A stretch of 64,000 nucleotides of DNA from Bacteroidota bacterium (GTDB lineage: Bacteria > Bacteroidota > Bacteroidia > Flavobacteriales > Flavobacteriaceae): the NCBI GenBank assembly GCA_023386585.1, contig JAEWJM010000029.1:19730-83729 (forward strand), read 5' to 3'. This document shows, piece after piece, positions 17,446 through 26,041 of the stretch. The notes below the pieces were generated by a model that did not search any database, was not told the DNA's origin, and saw nothing but the letters and a program-made list of their open reading frames with translations. Each line of letters opens with the position of its first letter. Within the stretch, counting starts at the first letter, position 1. The translations under genes and the position numbers were made by a program.

Positions 17446-18009
17446 ATGACAAAACTTTTAGGTTCTCTCACATTAATTTTTGTTTTTGGCTGGGTGTAGT
17501 AACGAAAGCTCAACAAAAATCGACGGTTCCAATGATTCGGCGGCGGTCGAAAAGCTGGGCAGTAATCACCTACTGTTTACTTACGAGGACGTGCAAGAAG
17601 CCCAACGTAAAATTGAGTCGGCGTCAAACTCTTTGATAACCGAAGCGATTGAGGATATTTGATCCTACCCTGATTGCACAAGTATTCGTAGTATGTAAAA
17701 ATTTCAAATGGCAAAGCTGAGCTAACCGAATTTTCATACATCGACACCAATAATCGAGTTCTTGCATTATATCAATGGGATGATATTCGAGGAGCATTTA
17801 AGTTATATGGAGGTTCGATCTTACCAATCATAGGTGGGTGTCCTGACGGTTTTGTCTTCCTAAAACTTTGCAGCTATTCGGATTTTTCCACTTGTTCAGG
17901 AACTGCCGTAGGAACCTATACAAATGCAAATTTAAGTGCAACTGGCTGCATTGAGTTCTCTTGGACAGTCGGTACGGCAGCTGTTACTGTCTGCGCAAGA
18001 AAATGCTAA
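17446..18009 (+). pseudogene. Broken lipoprotein, paralogue of the following gene
   Basis: Three pieces in two frames align with the intact neighbour. Piece 1 is a start MTKLLGSLTLI. Removing one T from the T-run near 17474-17484 restores LILFLAGCSNES, a proper lipobox. Piece 2 runs to an in-frame TGA at 17660-17662 and on to YPDCTSIRS. A second frameshift near 17690 leads to piece 3 (ISNGKAELTEFSYID ... GGCPDGF ... VCARKC, stop at 18009). The intact copy has ISRGKAILTSFAYLD, SGCPNGY and VWICGKTC at the same places. Three lesions make sequencing error unlikely, though not excluded. Confidence 0.8.
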
Positions 18010-18032
18010 TTTATAACCTAAAAATCAAAACA

Positions 18033-18644
18033 ATGAAAAGATTATTTATTCCACTTTTATCAATTTTCATCGTCGGGTCATCTTGTGATGACAGTACCAA
18101 TGGAAATCAAGAGAAACAAAAGATTAGGTTCAATGAAGCCGAAACAGTCGCCGCAATTGACAGTCAAATGACAATGAAAATTGGAGATGCCTCGGAACTA
18201 TTTTCTTACGCCGATATGGTTGATGTGCGTGATAAATCTGTACCAGCGTTTGAAAAAATACAACATGATGCGCTTGCAGCAATTCCAACCGTACCTAACT
18301 GCGTCTATGTTTCTCAAAATGTTGAGATTTCTCGTGGTAAAGCTATTCTTACGAGTTTTGCTTACTTAGATTCATCAATGAGAATTATAGAACAGTATGC
18401 GCGAGATACAGCTACAGGTGAGTTTAAGATATATATTGGTGCGCCTGTTCCCACATTAGAAACAAGTGGATGTCCAAATGGCTACACACCTATTAAAATA
18501 TGCGATAGCGGCATTTTTTTTGGCGCATGTTATGGAAGTGCTTTAACTTCATACCTCGGTGCGAACTTGGAAAACGCAGGATGTGCTAGAATCATGGTGA
18601 CACAAGCTCTTGGAGGAGTTTGGATTTGTGGGAAAACCTGTTAA
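18033..18644 (+). CDS. Lipoprotein of unknown function
   Basis: This 203-residue protein starts at ATG 18033, giving signal MKRLFIPLLSIFIVGSSCDD with lipobox Cys. An earlier in-frame start lies in the pseudogene tail. After a low-complexity linker comes a domain with paired cysteines: NCVYVSQ, SGCPNGYTPIKICD, GCARIM and a terminal CGKTC. These likely form disulphides in the periplasm or on the surface. It sits 23 bp after its decayed paralogue, so the pair arose by tandem duplication. I do not recognise the family. A terminator follows. Confidence 0.75.
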   Translation: MKRLFIPLLSIFIVGSSCDDSTNGNQEKQKIRFNEAETVAAIDSQMTMKIGDASELFSYADMVDVRDKSVPAFEKIQHDALAAIPTVPNCVYVSQNVEISRGKAILTSFAYLDSSMRIIEQYARDTATGEFKIYIGAPVPTLETSGCPNGYTPIKICDSGIFFGACYGSALTSYLGANLENAGCARIMVTQALGGVWICGKTC

Positions 18645-18681
18645 AGCCATAATAGAAAGAATTCTTAACTGAAGTTAAACT

Positions 18682-18708
18682 AGCCGCTTACCAAGGTGGC
18701 TTTTTTAA
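18682..18708 (+). terminator. Terminator after the lipoprotein gene
   Basis: Stem AGCCGC / GTGGCT (one G-T pair) with an 8-nt loop, followed by T6. Confidence 0.7.
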
Positions 18709-18725
18709 TTTCCCAATTTAACATG

Positions 18726-18866
18726 TCATTTTCTTTCTACTAAACCCTTCAAGTAAATATGCACTTTGTATTCATCCATTTCACCATTTGACCAGCTTTC
18801 ACTGACAATCGAGGATTTATAGGGGAGTTTCCGTAAGGTGGTCAACAGAGCCTCAAACCATTGTGC
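18726..18866 (-). pseudogene. Gene remnant, C-terminal fragment
   Basis: A minus-strand frame of about 46 codons between two stops reads AQWFEALLTTLRKLPYKSS ... ending VHIYLKGLVERK. It has plausible amino-acid composition but no start. The family is not recognised. It lies beside a recombinase remnant, so it may be cargo of a decayed mobile element. Confidence 0.3.
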
Positions 18867-18996
18867 TCACGCTCATGACCTAGATGCAAATTCTTCATCT
18901 CTGTCCCCACTTTACGCTCGTCGCGTATGCGTCAATATTTTTAGGAAGTATATTCATGACTTCAATTTTACCAGTCGTTTTTCTTAGCAAAAGTGG

Positions 18997-19152
18997 TTAA
19001 ATAATTCCATGGGTCTTACCCTCCATAATAGCACGGCACTCGTCGAAGAATTCTTCGGAGATGATTGCGGGCGCATCTAGTATCTCGTTCTTGAATCTGC
19101 GCTGCCCTATATAAATGGTATTTCGCAATATGTCAAGCACCTGTTTGCCGCG
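18997..19152 (-). pseudogene. Serine-recombinase remnant (recombinase domain)
   Basis: The minus-strand frame reads GKQVLDILRNTIYIGQ ... LDAPAIISEEFFDECRAIM ... GKTHGII then stop. The ILRNTIYIG block and the APAII-E-F segment are hallmarks of the domain that follows the resolvase catalytic domain in large serine recombinases. The catalytic N-terminus and the C-terminal region are missing. It joins, in frame after a TAG, directly to the end of the next gene upstream (19153-19536). Confidence 0.6.
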
Positions 19153-19536
19153 CTAATCGCCGATTTTTACCGGTAATGAGTATTGCACGCGGACAGGGTT
19201 TCCGGCGACAGTTGCCGGCTTCCATTTTGGACTTGCAGTCAGCACCCGGGTTATTTCATCGCCGGTGCCGTGACCAAGGTCCCGAAGTACTTTTACTCCG
19301 CTAAGCGTTCCGTCCTTCTCAATAATAAATGAAACATATAACATGCCTTTCAAATCCTTGTCGTCGGGAGTTTTGAAATTCCGGGTTATGTATTCGTAAA
19401 ATTTGGCCATACCGCCGTCAAACTCAGGCTTGACTTCGACCTGCCTGATCGAATAAACCGGATCTTCCTTCTTGAAATCCTGCGCCACAGACGGAATCGC
19501 GACCAGGCAGAAGAGTAAAATCGAAAAATATTTCAT
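19153..19536 (-). CDS. Periplasmic TonB C-terminal-like protein
   Basis: This 127-residue protein has a signal peptide ending SVAQ, then a TonB C-terminal-type domain without membrane anchor or proline region: PEFDGGMAKFYEYITRNFK, LYVSFIIEKDGTLSGVKVL and the late PVRVQYSLPVKI. Stand-alone domains of this sort are common in Bacteroidota and may work with outer-membrane receptors. Its stop is directly adjacent to recombinase remnant sequence, so the original 3' end may have been altered; the terminal strand VQYSLPVKIGD still looks complete. Confidence 0.82.
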   Translation of the reverse strand: MKYFSILLFCLVAIPSVAQDFKKEDPVYSIRQVEVKPEFDGGMAKFYEYITRNFKTPDDKDLKGMLYVSFIIEKDGTLSGVKVLRDLGHGTGDEITRVLTASPKWKPATVAGNPVRVQYSLPVKIGD

Positions 19537-19684
19537 AACCCACGGTTTTTTAATTGAAGTTAAAGTAACTGATTTTCAGCGTCACTTTTGCGAATGAGAG
19601 ATAAATTTAACTTTTGTGCTTTTGTTTGCGGACGAAAGAAGAATAGGTTTTTAAGTTTCCGAAAAACATGATGTACTGCACCAG

Positions 19685-20290
19685 CAGCTCCGCAGCACTC
19701 TTTTTCAATACGTAGATTTTCAAGTTGAAGCCGTTCTTTGGTTATAGAAAAATATTGTTCTTTTCTTTTGTCTTGATACAAAAGAAACAAAAAATCAAGT
19801 CTGCATATCTTCCGCTTAAAAACTACGTCAGGAGTTTTTCCCTCGCGACCCAAGCCGCTCGCCAAGGCTGATCATGTTTGAAGTTGCCGAAACAGTATTT
19901 CATTGTTAGAAGCGTAATCTGCCGCATGGCTCGACTCGTGGATCGCTCTCCTTTTCCCGGCGCGCAAATCCTTCCTTGTTTTTCTACGCGAAATATATGA
20001 TGACGAAGCTGCCGCCGCCGTTAAAGAGGTTCCCCTTAAGCATGATCATTGGCAGCTGCAGCGCGTGGTATCATGAAGCATTGCAAAAACATGATGTTAA
20101 GCAGCTGCAGCTCGAGGCATTCTTTTTCATCGCTTAGATTTTCAAGCTGCAGCCGCAATAGCCAAAACATGAAGTTTTCCAATAGACAGCCAGCCGCAAA
20201 AGTCGAGCCCGCCAGGGCGAGATGCTTGGCTGGCGTGATAGTGGCAAGGCTTAGAAAATCAAGTGAAGAAAAAGGCCGCTAAAGCTATTT
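19685..20290 (-). repeat. Composite repeat, inverted: alpha (19785-20005) and beta (20085-20290)
   Basis: Read on the minus strand this is the same beta-then-alpha order as at 9378 and 13638. A hairpin TTCTTTTGT / ACAAAAGAA (19755-19780) closes the alpha side. A beta fragment lies at 19685-19735. No gene is supported between 19537 and 20756. Confidence 0.8.
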
Positions 20291-20325
20291 TTGCTTCTTT
20301 TAGCTCCTATTTTCTATTTAAATAT

Positions 20326-20440
20326 TGGAGTCGCTGAACCTCCTGACGTCGGTTTGTTAGCAGACAAATCGAAGTTCTGTAGATAGGCCGTCACTTAGCG
20401 ACATATTCCGAACTGAAGATTCAGCGTAGCTAAAAGAAGA
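20326..20440 (-). repeat. Delta repeat, inverted copy
   Basis: The minus strand carries CGCTGAATCT ... AGGTTCAGCG, a 10-bp stem with one G-T pair, around the same CTGCTA-loop hairpin as copy 1. It is followed by a third alpha (20475-20697), also inverted. Confidence 0.75.
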
Positions 20441-20474
20441 AACATTTTACTTTTTTTCGTGATACAACAGAAAC

Positions 20475-20697
20475 AAAAAATCAGGTCTCCATATCTTCCG
20501 CTTAAAAACTACGTCAGGATTTCTTGCATCGCGACCCAAGCCGCTCGCCAAGGCTGATCAAGCTTTGAAGTTGCCGGAACATTATTCATTAAATCGACTT
20601 TTTGCCTGCCGCATCGCTCGACTTCAGGATCGCTCTCCTTTTCCCGGCGCGCAAATCCTTCCTTGTTTTTCTACGCGAAATATATGATGACGAGCTG
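20475..20697 (-). repeat. Alpha repeat, inverted copy
   Basis: Nearly the same as 19785-20005: ATCTTCCGCTTAAAAACTAC, then CGACCCAAGCCGCTCGCCAA, then GCGCAAATCCTTCCTTGTTT. It ends 60 bp from the response-regulator stop. Confidence 0.8.
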
Positions 20698-20756
20698 CCA
20701 ACGTCACTAATGAAGTTTTGCAAACGATTTGGATCGCCTGCTCTGAAGCAGTGCAC

Positions 20757-21425
20757 TCATATAAAACCCAGATCCTTGGCCATCACAACAATTTGGACGC
20801 TGTTATTCGCCATAAAGTGGATTTTTAGCCGGTTGATGCGCTTTTCGACTGCGCTCCGGCTGCTGGGAGAAATGCCTGTTTGCTGAAATTTCGCCGAAAT
20901 CTCGTTTTGGGTGAGTCCAAGCGCAAGGTACTTCAGTAAGGTAATATCATATTCGTCGATCTCACTAACGCCGTTCGATGAGCGTATGTTTGACAACTCG
21001 GGCGAAAGGTAAGGCTTCCCTCCTTTTTCGAGTTCACTAATCGCCTGCTTCAGCTGTGGAATACTGTTGCGTCCCTTGAAAATGTAGCCCGCAATTCCGT
21101 AGTTATCGAACAGTGATTTTATCTTAAAAGCCTTGTCCTCTACCGAAAAAACCAAAATCTTGAGTTCCGGCTGAATTCTCCTGACCTCGGCTATCAGCAT
21201 TTCACCTGTATTGATGCGGCTTTGCCTGCCATCTTCAAGAAAGGACAGATCGGTAATCAACAGATCGAACGGCGCCTTTTCGAATAACGCTTTTTTTATT
21301 TTAAGGAGTGCATCGTCGCAATATTTCGAATGATGGAGCTCTGAAATTTGGAGCTCTTCCAGGGTTTTGGTCACTGCGATGCTCACGCTGTCAAAATCTT
21401 CGGCAACAAGTACTTTTCCAATCAT
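20757..21425 (-). CDS. LuxR/NarL-family response regulator
   Basis: This 222-residue protein has a receiver domain (1-125) with the acidic pocket VLVAEDFDS, phosphoacceptor D in LLITDLSFL, Ser in VFSVEDK and the conserved Lys in YIFKGRN. A LuxR-type HTH follows (about 150-215): ITLLKYLALGLTQNEISAKF, then a recognition region with SSRSAVEKRINRLK. It lies 10 bp downstream of the kinase gene. It is the only two-component regulator in the window and is one candidate for the dyad-type promoters listed below. Confidence 0.92.
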   Translation of the reverse strand: MIGKVLVAEDFDSVSIAVTKTLEELQISELHHSKYCDDALLKIKKALFEKAPFDLLITDLSFLEDGRQSRINTGEMLIAEVRRIQPELKILVFSVEDKAFKIKSLFDNYGIAGYIFKGRNSIPQLKQAISELEKGGKPYLSPELSNIRSSNGVSEIDEYDITLLKYLALGLTQNEISAKFQQTGISPSSRSAVEKRINRLKIHFMANNSVQIVVMAKDLGFI

Positions 21426-21435
21426 AATTTCGGCT

Positions 21436-23364
21436 TTAGGCAGGTATTGTGATTATTACCCGCAATCCTTTTCCGGATTCAGATTCAAAAGTAACCGTTC
21501 CGCCAATCGTCGCAATACGGTTTTCCACATTTGAAAGCCCATTTTTTGCGACCACGTCCGTACTTGCGAGTCCGCTGCCGTTATCGGTGTAAATTACCGA
21601 GATAGCACGTTGATTTGTGTTGAAACGTACTGCAGACAGCGAGGCGCCGCTATGCTTTTTAAGGTTGATCATTAGCTCCTGGACCGCGCGCCAGACTGCC
21701 ACCTTTTTTTCGGCGGCGACCTGATTCCAGTTGACTTCGCCAATTCCCTGGATGATCACATTGAGTTTGTCACTACTGTAACCCGCCAGCATCTGTCGCA
21801 AATGCTGCGGATAGGCATCGCCGGTATCGATTGCACTGTTTTCGCGCGAAATATCCCGTGTGCGCGCATAAACGCTGTCGAGGTCGGTCAGCAGCCTGTC
21901 TACGTTTTCCGTATCGGCCAGATCCTGTGAACCTGCAAACGTCATTGCGTTAAAGACATCGTTAGCCAATTCGTCATGAAGTTTTTTGGATATCCTAGAC
22001 TCGGTGTTGATGACTGCCAGCACCTGCTCGTGTTTGTGGCGTTTCCGCAGCAGGAAATACAACAGGACGCCAATGATCGATATTGAGCATATACCCAAAA
22101 AAAGCAGGCTATTGTACGCCTTGCGTCGTTGAATTTCGATCGCGCTTTCGCTCGCAACCGATTTCAGCCGCATATTTTCTTCGGAGGCTTTTGTCGCATC
22201 GAATCGGTACTTGGCAAACTGGTTTCTGGCGTGCTGGCGTACTTTATTTATGCTGTCCTGTACCGAAATGTATAATGATGAATATGTTTCACGGTCGGCA
22301 CCGGACGACAATTTCCGCAGCCGCATTACTGCCTCGAGCCGATCATCGGTGCTGTGGATGCGATCCGCTATGGTCAATGCCTTAATCGCATACGACTGCG
22401 CGGCAGCCTTGTTTGTATTGAAATAAAAATCGGAAAAATGAAGATAGCCTGCTATGAGTCCGAATAAATCACCTGCTTTTTCGCGTTCTGCCACCGAGCG
22501 TTCAATCCATTCCTTTGCATTCGGCCGGCCGGTCTTAAAATAGCATAATCCGAGGTTTCCGGCGACCATTCCCATGGTTTTCGGGTCCTTGAGAACATCG
22601 GGCTGAACTGCCAGTTGCTCAAGTATCGGGATTGCCATTTCGTAATTGGCTTCCTCCATATAAACCAGTGCGATGTTGTTCCTGACGGTTGCGATCGCCA
22701 GCGGATCATGGAACAGCTTCAGTGCCAGATTGTAGTAGCGCAGCGCATTGGCGTCGTCACCCAAATGCGAATAAGCCAGTCCGTAATTGTTGTACGCAAT
22801 CGAAAGATAACTCGTATCGGTCGGCGATTTTGGAAGTTCGGGGATGTATTTCAGCACATCGGTGGTTGCGCTTTCCAAACCGAAATAGTCATTATAGCGG
22901 CGGTAAATATCGGCGATGAGCAGCAGCTTTTCGGCAATCTGGAGGCTGTCCTTTCGCTGCTCGTATTTTTCACGAGACAGGTTGTAAAATTTAAATGCGC
23001 TGTCCGATTGTTGCAACGCATCATAGTGTTTTGCCAATTCGTAAAAGGCGTTGGCGGAATTCAACGTATCGTTGCGCTTCTGCGAATCATCTAAATAGTT
23101 CCTGAGGAAAACCAACGACGAATCGGGTTTGGATGCGGCGAGTACGCGATTGCGCAACCCTGCTGCCAAAAAAATATTCCGCGGCTGCTTTTCATGCACC
23201 GCCTGGCGGTAGGCCAACGTTGAAAGCGAATCACGCTCTTGTTCCAATATCGTCTGATCCTGTGCTTTGGTAATATAAATGTCGGCAAGTGATGGCGTGT
23301 GGACTTTCTCCTCTTTTCGCGAACACGACTGTGCGATAAGAACAATGAAGAACAAACGCAGCAT
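21436..23364 (-). CDS. TPR-containing sensor histidine kinase (HisKA_3/HATPase_c)
   Basis: The ATG at 23364 is preferred over the TTG at 23421. It gives MLRLFFIVLIAQSCSRK, a likely lipoprotein or signal segment. The sensor part (about 20-375) is built of TPR repeats (for example YNNYGLAYSHLGDDANALRYY). One membrane helix (SLLFLGICSISIIGVLLYF) leads to a HisKA_3 dimerisation helix with His in SKKLHDELANDVFNAM. The HATPase_c domain has N-box QELMINLKKHSGA, G1 YTDNGSGL and G2 GKGLRVII. It should phosphorylate the adjacent LuxR-type regulator in response to an envelope signal. Confidence 0.92.
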   Translation of the reverse strand: MLRLFFIVLIAQSCSRKEEKVHTPSLADIYITKAQDQTILEQERDSLSTLAYRQAVHEKQPRNIFLAAGLRNRVLAASKPDSSLVFLRNYLDDSQKRNDTLNSANAFYELAKHYDALQQSDSAFKFYNLSREKYEQRKDSLQIAEKLLLIADIYRRYNDYFGLESATTDVLKYIPELPKSPTDTSYLSIAYNNYGLAYSHLGDDANALRYYNLALKLFHDPLAIATVRNNIALVYMEEANYEMAIPILEQLAVQPDVLKDPKTMGMVAGNLGLCYFKTGRPNAKEWIERSVAEREKAGDLFGLIAGYLHFSDFYFNTNKAAAQSYAIKALTIADRIHSTDDRLEAVMRLRKLSSGADRETYSSLYISVQDSINKVRQHARNQFAKYRFDATKASEENMRLKSVASESAIEIQRRKAYNSLLFLGICSISIIGVLLYFLLRKRHKHEQVLAVINTESRISKKLHDELANDVFNAMTFAGSQDLADTENVDRLLTDLDSVYARTRDISRENSAIDTGDAYPQHLRQMLAGYSSDKLNVIIQGIGEVNWNQVAAEKKVAVWRAVQELMINLKKHSGASLSAVRFNTNQRAISVIYTDNGSGLASTDVVAKNGLSNVENRIATIGGTVTFESESGKGLRVIITIPA

Positions 23365-23417
23365 GATCGGGTAAAGAAACCGCGTTGGAAAAATTAAACC
23401 TATTTTCACCAATTTTT

Positions 23418-23984
23418 TCAAACCGACAGCTTTCTTTTCACCAACTCCTCGAGTTCATCGTGTGTAACTCCGTAGATGCGAAGCCGTTCGTGCGCTTGCC
23501 GGATCGTTTTGGAAAAAGTTTTTTTAGCCTGCTGAATCTGTTGGTGCAGCTTGTTGAAGCGAAGCTCTTCCTCGGTAAATCCTTGTGATTCGAGCCGGAG
23601 CAGGTGCCAATCGGTGAAATTCAGCGGCAGGTTGATGCTGCGCAAAATCGAATCGTCCGCAAAAAAAGTAGTTTGTGCACTGACTTTGAGTCCGTTGATC
23701 TCAATCCAATCCTCCGTAATAACGCAAACGGTCTGTTTGGCTTTAACCGATTTTATAATATCGATAAAATAAAAGAAGCCGACAGTAGCTTTACAGGTGC
23801 CCCGGGTTTCGCAATAGATTTCGAATCGGGCGCCGGGCGTTACCAGTGTTACCTTTTGATTGGTGACAGTTATTTCCAGGATCAGGCTGCGGTTGCTTTT
23901 GTTTGCGCGCCCGTAAGGCTTCGCGATATCTTTAAGCTGTGTACGGAACGCGGGAGTTCCAATAGAAAAAATGGACTGGTTCAT
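23418..23984 (-). CDS. Conserved protein of unknown function
   Basis: The start at 23984 (MNQSIFSIGTPAFRTQ) is preferred over one 44 codons upstream, which would add an unlikely leader. The 188-residue product has a beta-rich first half (LILEITVTNQKVTLVTPGA, FFYFIDII) and a helical, charged second half (ESQGFTEEELRFNKLHQQI ... RIYGVTHDELEELVKRKL). No signal peptide or membrane segment is seen. It lies 53 bp upstream of the kinase gene on the same strand, so it may be co-transcribed. Family not recognised. Confidence 0.65.
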   Translation of the reverse strand: MNQSIFSIGTPAFRTQLKDIAKPYGRANKSNRSLILEITVTNQKVTLVTPGARFEIYCETRGTCKATVGFFYFIDIIKSVKAKQTVCVITEDWIEINGLKVSAQTTFFADDSILRSINLPLNFTDWHLLRLESQGFTEEELRFNKLHQQIQQAKKTFSKTIRQAHERLRIYGVTHDELEELVKRKLSV

Positions 23985-24207
23985 AGGGAAACAAATCAGG
24001 CCACTAATGTAAAAAATCAGAATGAAATGGAAATCAGCAATCAACGCTAATCGACAAACCGCGATGTCGAGCCAATAAATATGACGTTCGTCGATATTCG
24101 TATCGTCAAAGAGCAAGTCCCGATAAACTAATCGAGTTTTTCAACTGTTTATCGAAATTTTGCACCAGTAGTTACAGCCGTGCTTACATTCGTTAAAATT
24201 TTACGTT

Positions 24208-24477
24208 ATGCCTACTAACATTACTACATTAGCAATCAACCTGTTGATATCAGGAAGAATCGGCCACCGCAAGGAACTGGCTGAAAAAATGATCGCGTAC
24301 CTTGAACAATTCAAGGATGCTTCCGAAATCGAGCGGCACCTTAAGAGCAGCTTTCATGGAGTGATCGCAAAATGCGTCGAAGACCCAAACTGCAAAAGCA
24401 GGGACGACTTTTTCCGCCTCGCGCAGTTTTATGATCAAAAGGTCAAGGGCAATAGCAGTACAACCATAGCAGCGTAA
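24208..24477 (+). CDS. Small helical protein of unknown function
   Basis: This 89-residue protein is mostly helical and charged (GRIGHRKELAEKMIAYLEQF, then SRDDFFRLAQFYDQKVK), with two cysteines (KCVEDPNCKS). No signal peptide or membrane helix is seen. It stands alone between convergent and divergent neighbours and ends inside a strong terminator, which supports it as a real gene. Function unknown. Confidence 0.6.
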   Translation: MPTNITTLAINLLISGRIGHRKELAEKMIAYLEQFKDASEIERHLKSSFHGVIAKCVEDPNCKSRDDFFRLAQFYDQKVKGNSSTTIAA

Positions 24478-24490
24478 AGCTGCTTTTTTC
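24468..24490 (+). terminator. Terminator overlapping the stop codon
   Basis: Stem AGCAGC / GCTGCT with loop GTAAA, followed by T5. The TAA stop lies in the loop. Confidence 0.8.
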
Positions 24491-24543
24491 TTTTGGATTA
24501 ATCTCTTCCTTGTCTTAGCACGAAAGAAACCTTTTTCTATATT

Positions 24544-24849
24544 TTAATTTCGAAAGCTGAGTTTGTGAAGCATTTCATCTGTTATATCCTCGGTATAAAT
24601 TCCGTAGCCATTGACCAGCAGGCCTTTCAGATGATGCTTGTCTGATGAAATTGCATAAAGAATGGCCGAATCATCGGGATTGCTGTCGCCTTCGAACCGG
24701 TAGAACTTGTCGACTTTAAAATCATCGGCAAACACCTTAAAGTGATTGTCACGGCATTCAATGCAGTTTTGCTTCAAATTGAAATCTTCGACATAGCCCT
24801 CATCCCGCAGGGCAGCCATCGTTTCGGAAAGTGTTACGTATTTTCCCAT
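24544..24849 (-). CDS. Small conserved Bacteroidota protein
   Basis: This 101-residue soluble protein begins MGKYVTLSETMAALRDEGY and continues with CIECRDNHFKVFADDF, FYRFEGDSNPDDSAILYAIS and a final ITDEMLHKLSF. It resembles a short family often labelled phosphoribosylpyrophosphate synthetase in Bacteroidota genomes, but it has none of the PRPP-synthetase motifs and is far too small. That label should be treated as unsupported. It is transcribed towards the small helical protein gene. Confidence 0.7.
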   Translation of the reverse strand: MGKYVTLSETMAALRDEGYVEDFNLKQNCIECRDNHFKVFADDFKVDKFYRFEGDSNPDDSAILYAISSDKHHLKGLLVNGYGIYTEDITDEMLHKLSFRN

Positions 24850-24942
24850 GGTAATATTGGTGCGTTAGTAAATATTCGATTTCTGTTTGGATGTGGTTGT
24901 GTCGAATTCAACTGACGATCCAGTTGGTCAAATTTGACGTGT

Positions 24943-25707
24943 TTAAAGCAGTTCAAATCCGCCTCCTACGTGGAGCACTGTACCGTGTACGTAACTGGCA
25001 TCATCCGAACAAAGAAAAAGGGATCCGTGTGCGACCTCACGCGGCTCTCCCAGTCTTCCAATCAGGCTCATGGTTGGAATTATATCTTTCTCTTCAATGC
25101 CAAGCCCTGCAAGCGCCGAAGTCAGCATTGGCGTGCGAATAGCTCCCGGTGCAACCGAGTTGATCCGAATCCCTTTGATGCCATATTCAAATGCTGCGGC
25201 CATGGTCAGTCCCACAACGCCGTGCTTGAATGCCTGATAGGCGGGATTTCCGGTCGTTGGTTTAAAGGCATTGATCGACGAGATGTTTACCATCGCACCA
25301 CCTCCGCCCTGTGCAAGGAATTGTCTTATTTCATATTTCATGCAGAGCGCAGTTCCCTTTAGATCTACTGCTTGGAGTCGGTCCCAATACGCCTCGTCCA
25401 GATCCTCGAACTTATTGTTGTCAGGTTTCAGTGCGGCATTATTTACTGCGCAGTCTAGTCGGCCATAAGTATCAACTGCAAACTTTACCATCGCTTCAAC
25501 CTGTGAAGAGTTTGAAATATCGACCTTACAAAAAGCGGCCGTCCCCCCTTTGCTTTTAATTTCATCTACCACTGCATTTCCGGCTTCCTCGTTGAAGTCG
25601 GCAACGATGACCTTAGCGCCTTCTTCGGCAAACAGTATTGCAGTTTCTTTGCCCATGCCCATTGCGGCACCGGTGATGATGGAGACCTTGTTGGCTAATC
25701 GATTCAT
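24943..25707 (-). CDS. SDR-family oxidoreductase
   Basis: This 254-residue classical short-chain dehydrogenase has the cofactor motif TGAAMGMGKET, D in VIVADFNE (favouring NAD), NNAA, the catalytic Ser in VNISSINA, and Tyr/Lys in YQAFKHG. The region after the active site (VAPGAIRTPM) and the GGGFELL tail are usual. It is a single gene with no visible partner. Substrate unknown. Confidence 0.9.
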   Translation of the reverse strand: MNRLANKVSIITGAAMGMGKETAILFAEEGAKVIVADFNEEAGNAVVDEIKSKGGTAAFCKVDISNSSQVEAMVKFAVDTYGRLDCAVNNAALKPDNNKFEDLDEAYWDRLQAVDLKGTALCMKYEIRQFLAQGGGGAMVNISSINAFKPTTGNPAYQAFKHGVVGLTMAAAFEYGIKGIRINSVAPGAIRTPMLTSALAGLGIEEKDIIPTMSLIGRLGEPREVAHGSLFLCSDDASYVHGTVLHVGGGFELL

Positions 25708-25931
25708 GTTGTTTATATTTTTTAATGAATTATTATTGGATGCAGGTGTCGCTTTTTTTGCAAGTAGATTTATTCTCAGAACATTCTAATTATTACAAAG
25801 ACATAATTTGGGACGATGTATTGCTCGTTGCATAAAGTTAAAGTATTTTTTCAGTATTTTACTGATAATGTGGAATTTAGTTTTTCTCATACAGGTCAAT
25901 CCACGCTTCTTCGATTTAGGATTTTGAAGAT

Positions 25932-26025
25932 GATTACTACTATGGGTTGCCCGAACTATCAAACGATAGAACACTGTCGTTGGATTTAAACAAAAACCTC
26001 AAACCTGAAACCTCAAACCTTTTTA
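25932..26025 (+). repeat. Gamma repeat ending in AAACCTC/AAACCTG heptamers
   Basis: The segment TTACTACTATGGGTTGCCCG...CAAAAACCTCAAACCT is related to 28125-28200 and 32590-32690, and, inverted, to 38650-38725. The gap from 25708 to 26041 otherwise shows no gene. Confidence 0.65.
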
Positions 26026-26041
26026 CCAGTCTCAGATCTCT

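Noticed and set aside
20757..23364. Hybrid two-component (HTCS/SusR-like) system
   Set aside because: The kinase and the LuxR-type regulator are separate proteins and no AraC-type HTH is present.
24544..24849. Annotation as phosphoribosylpyrophosphate synthetase
   Set aside because: The 101-residue protein lacks the PRPP-binding and ATP motifs and is about a third of the needed length.
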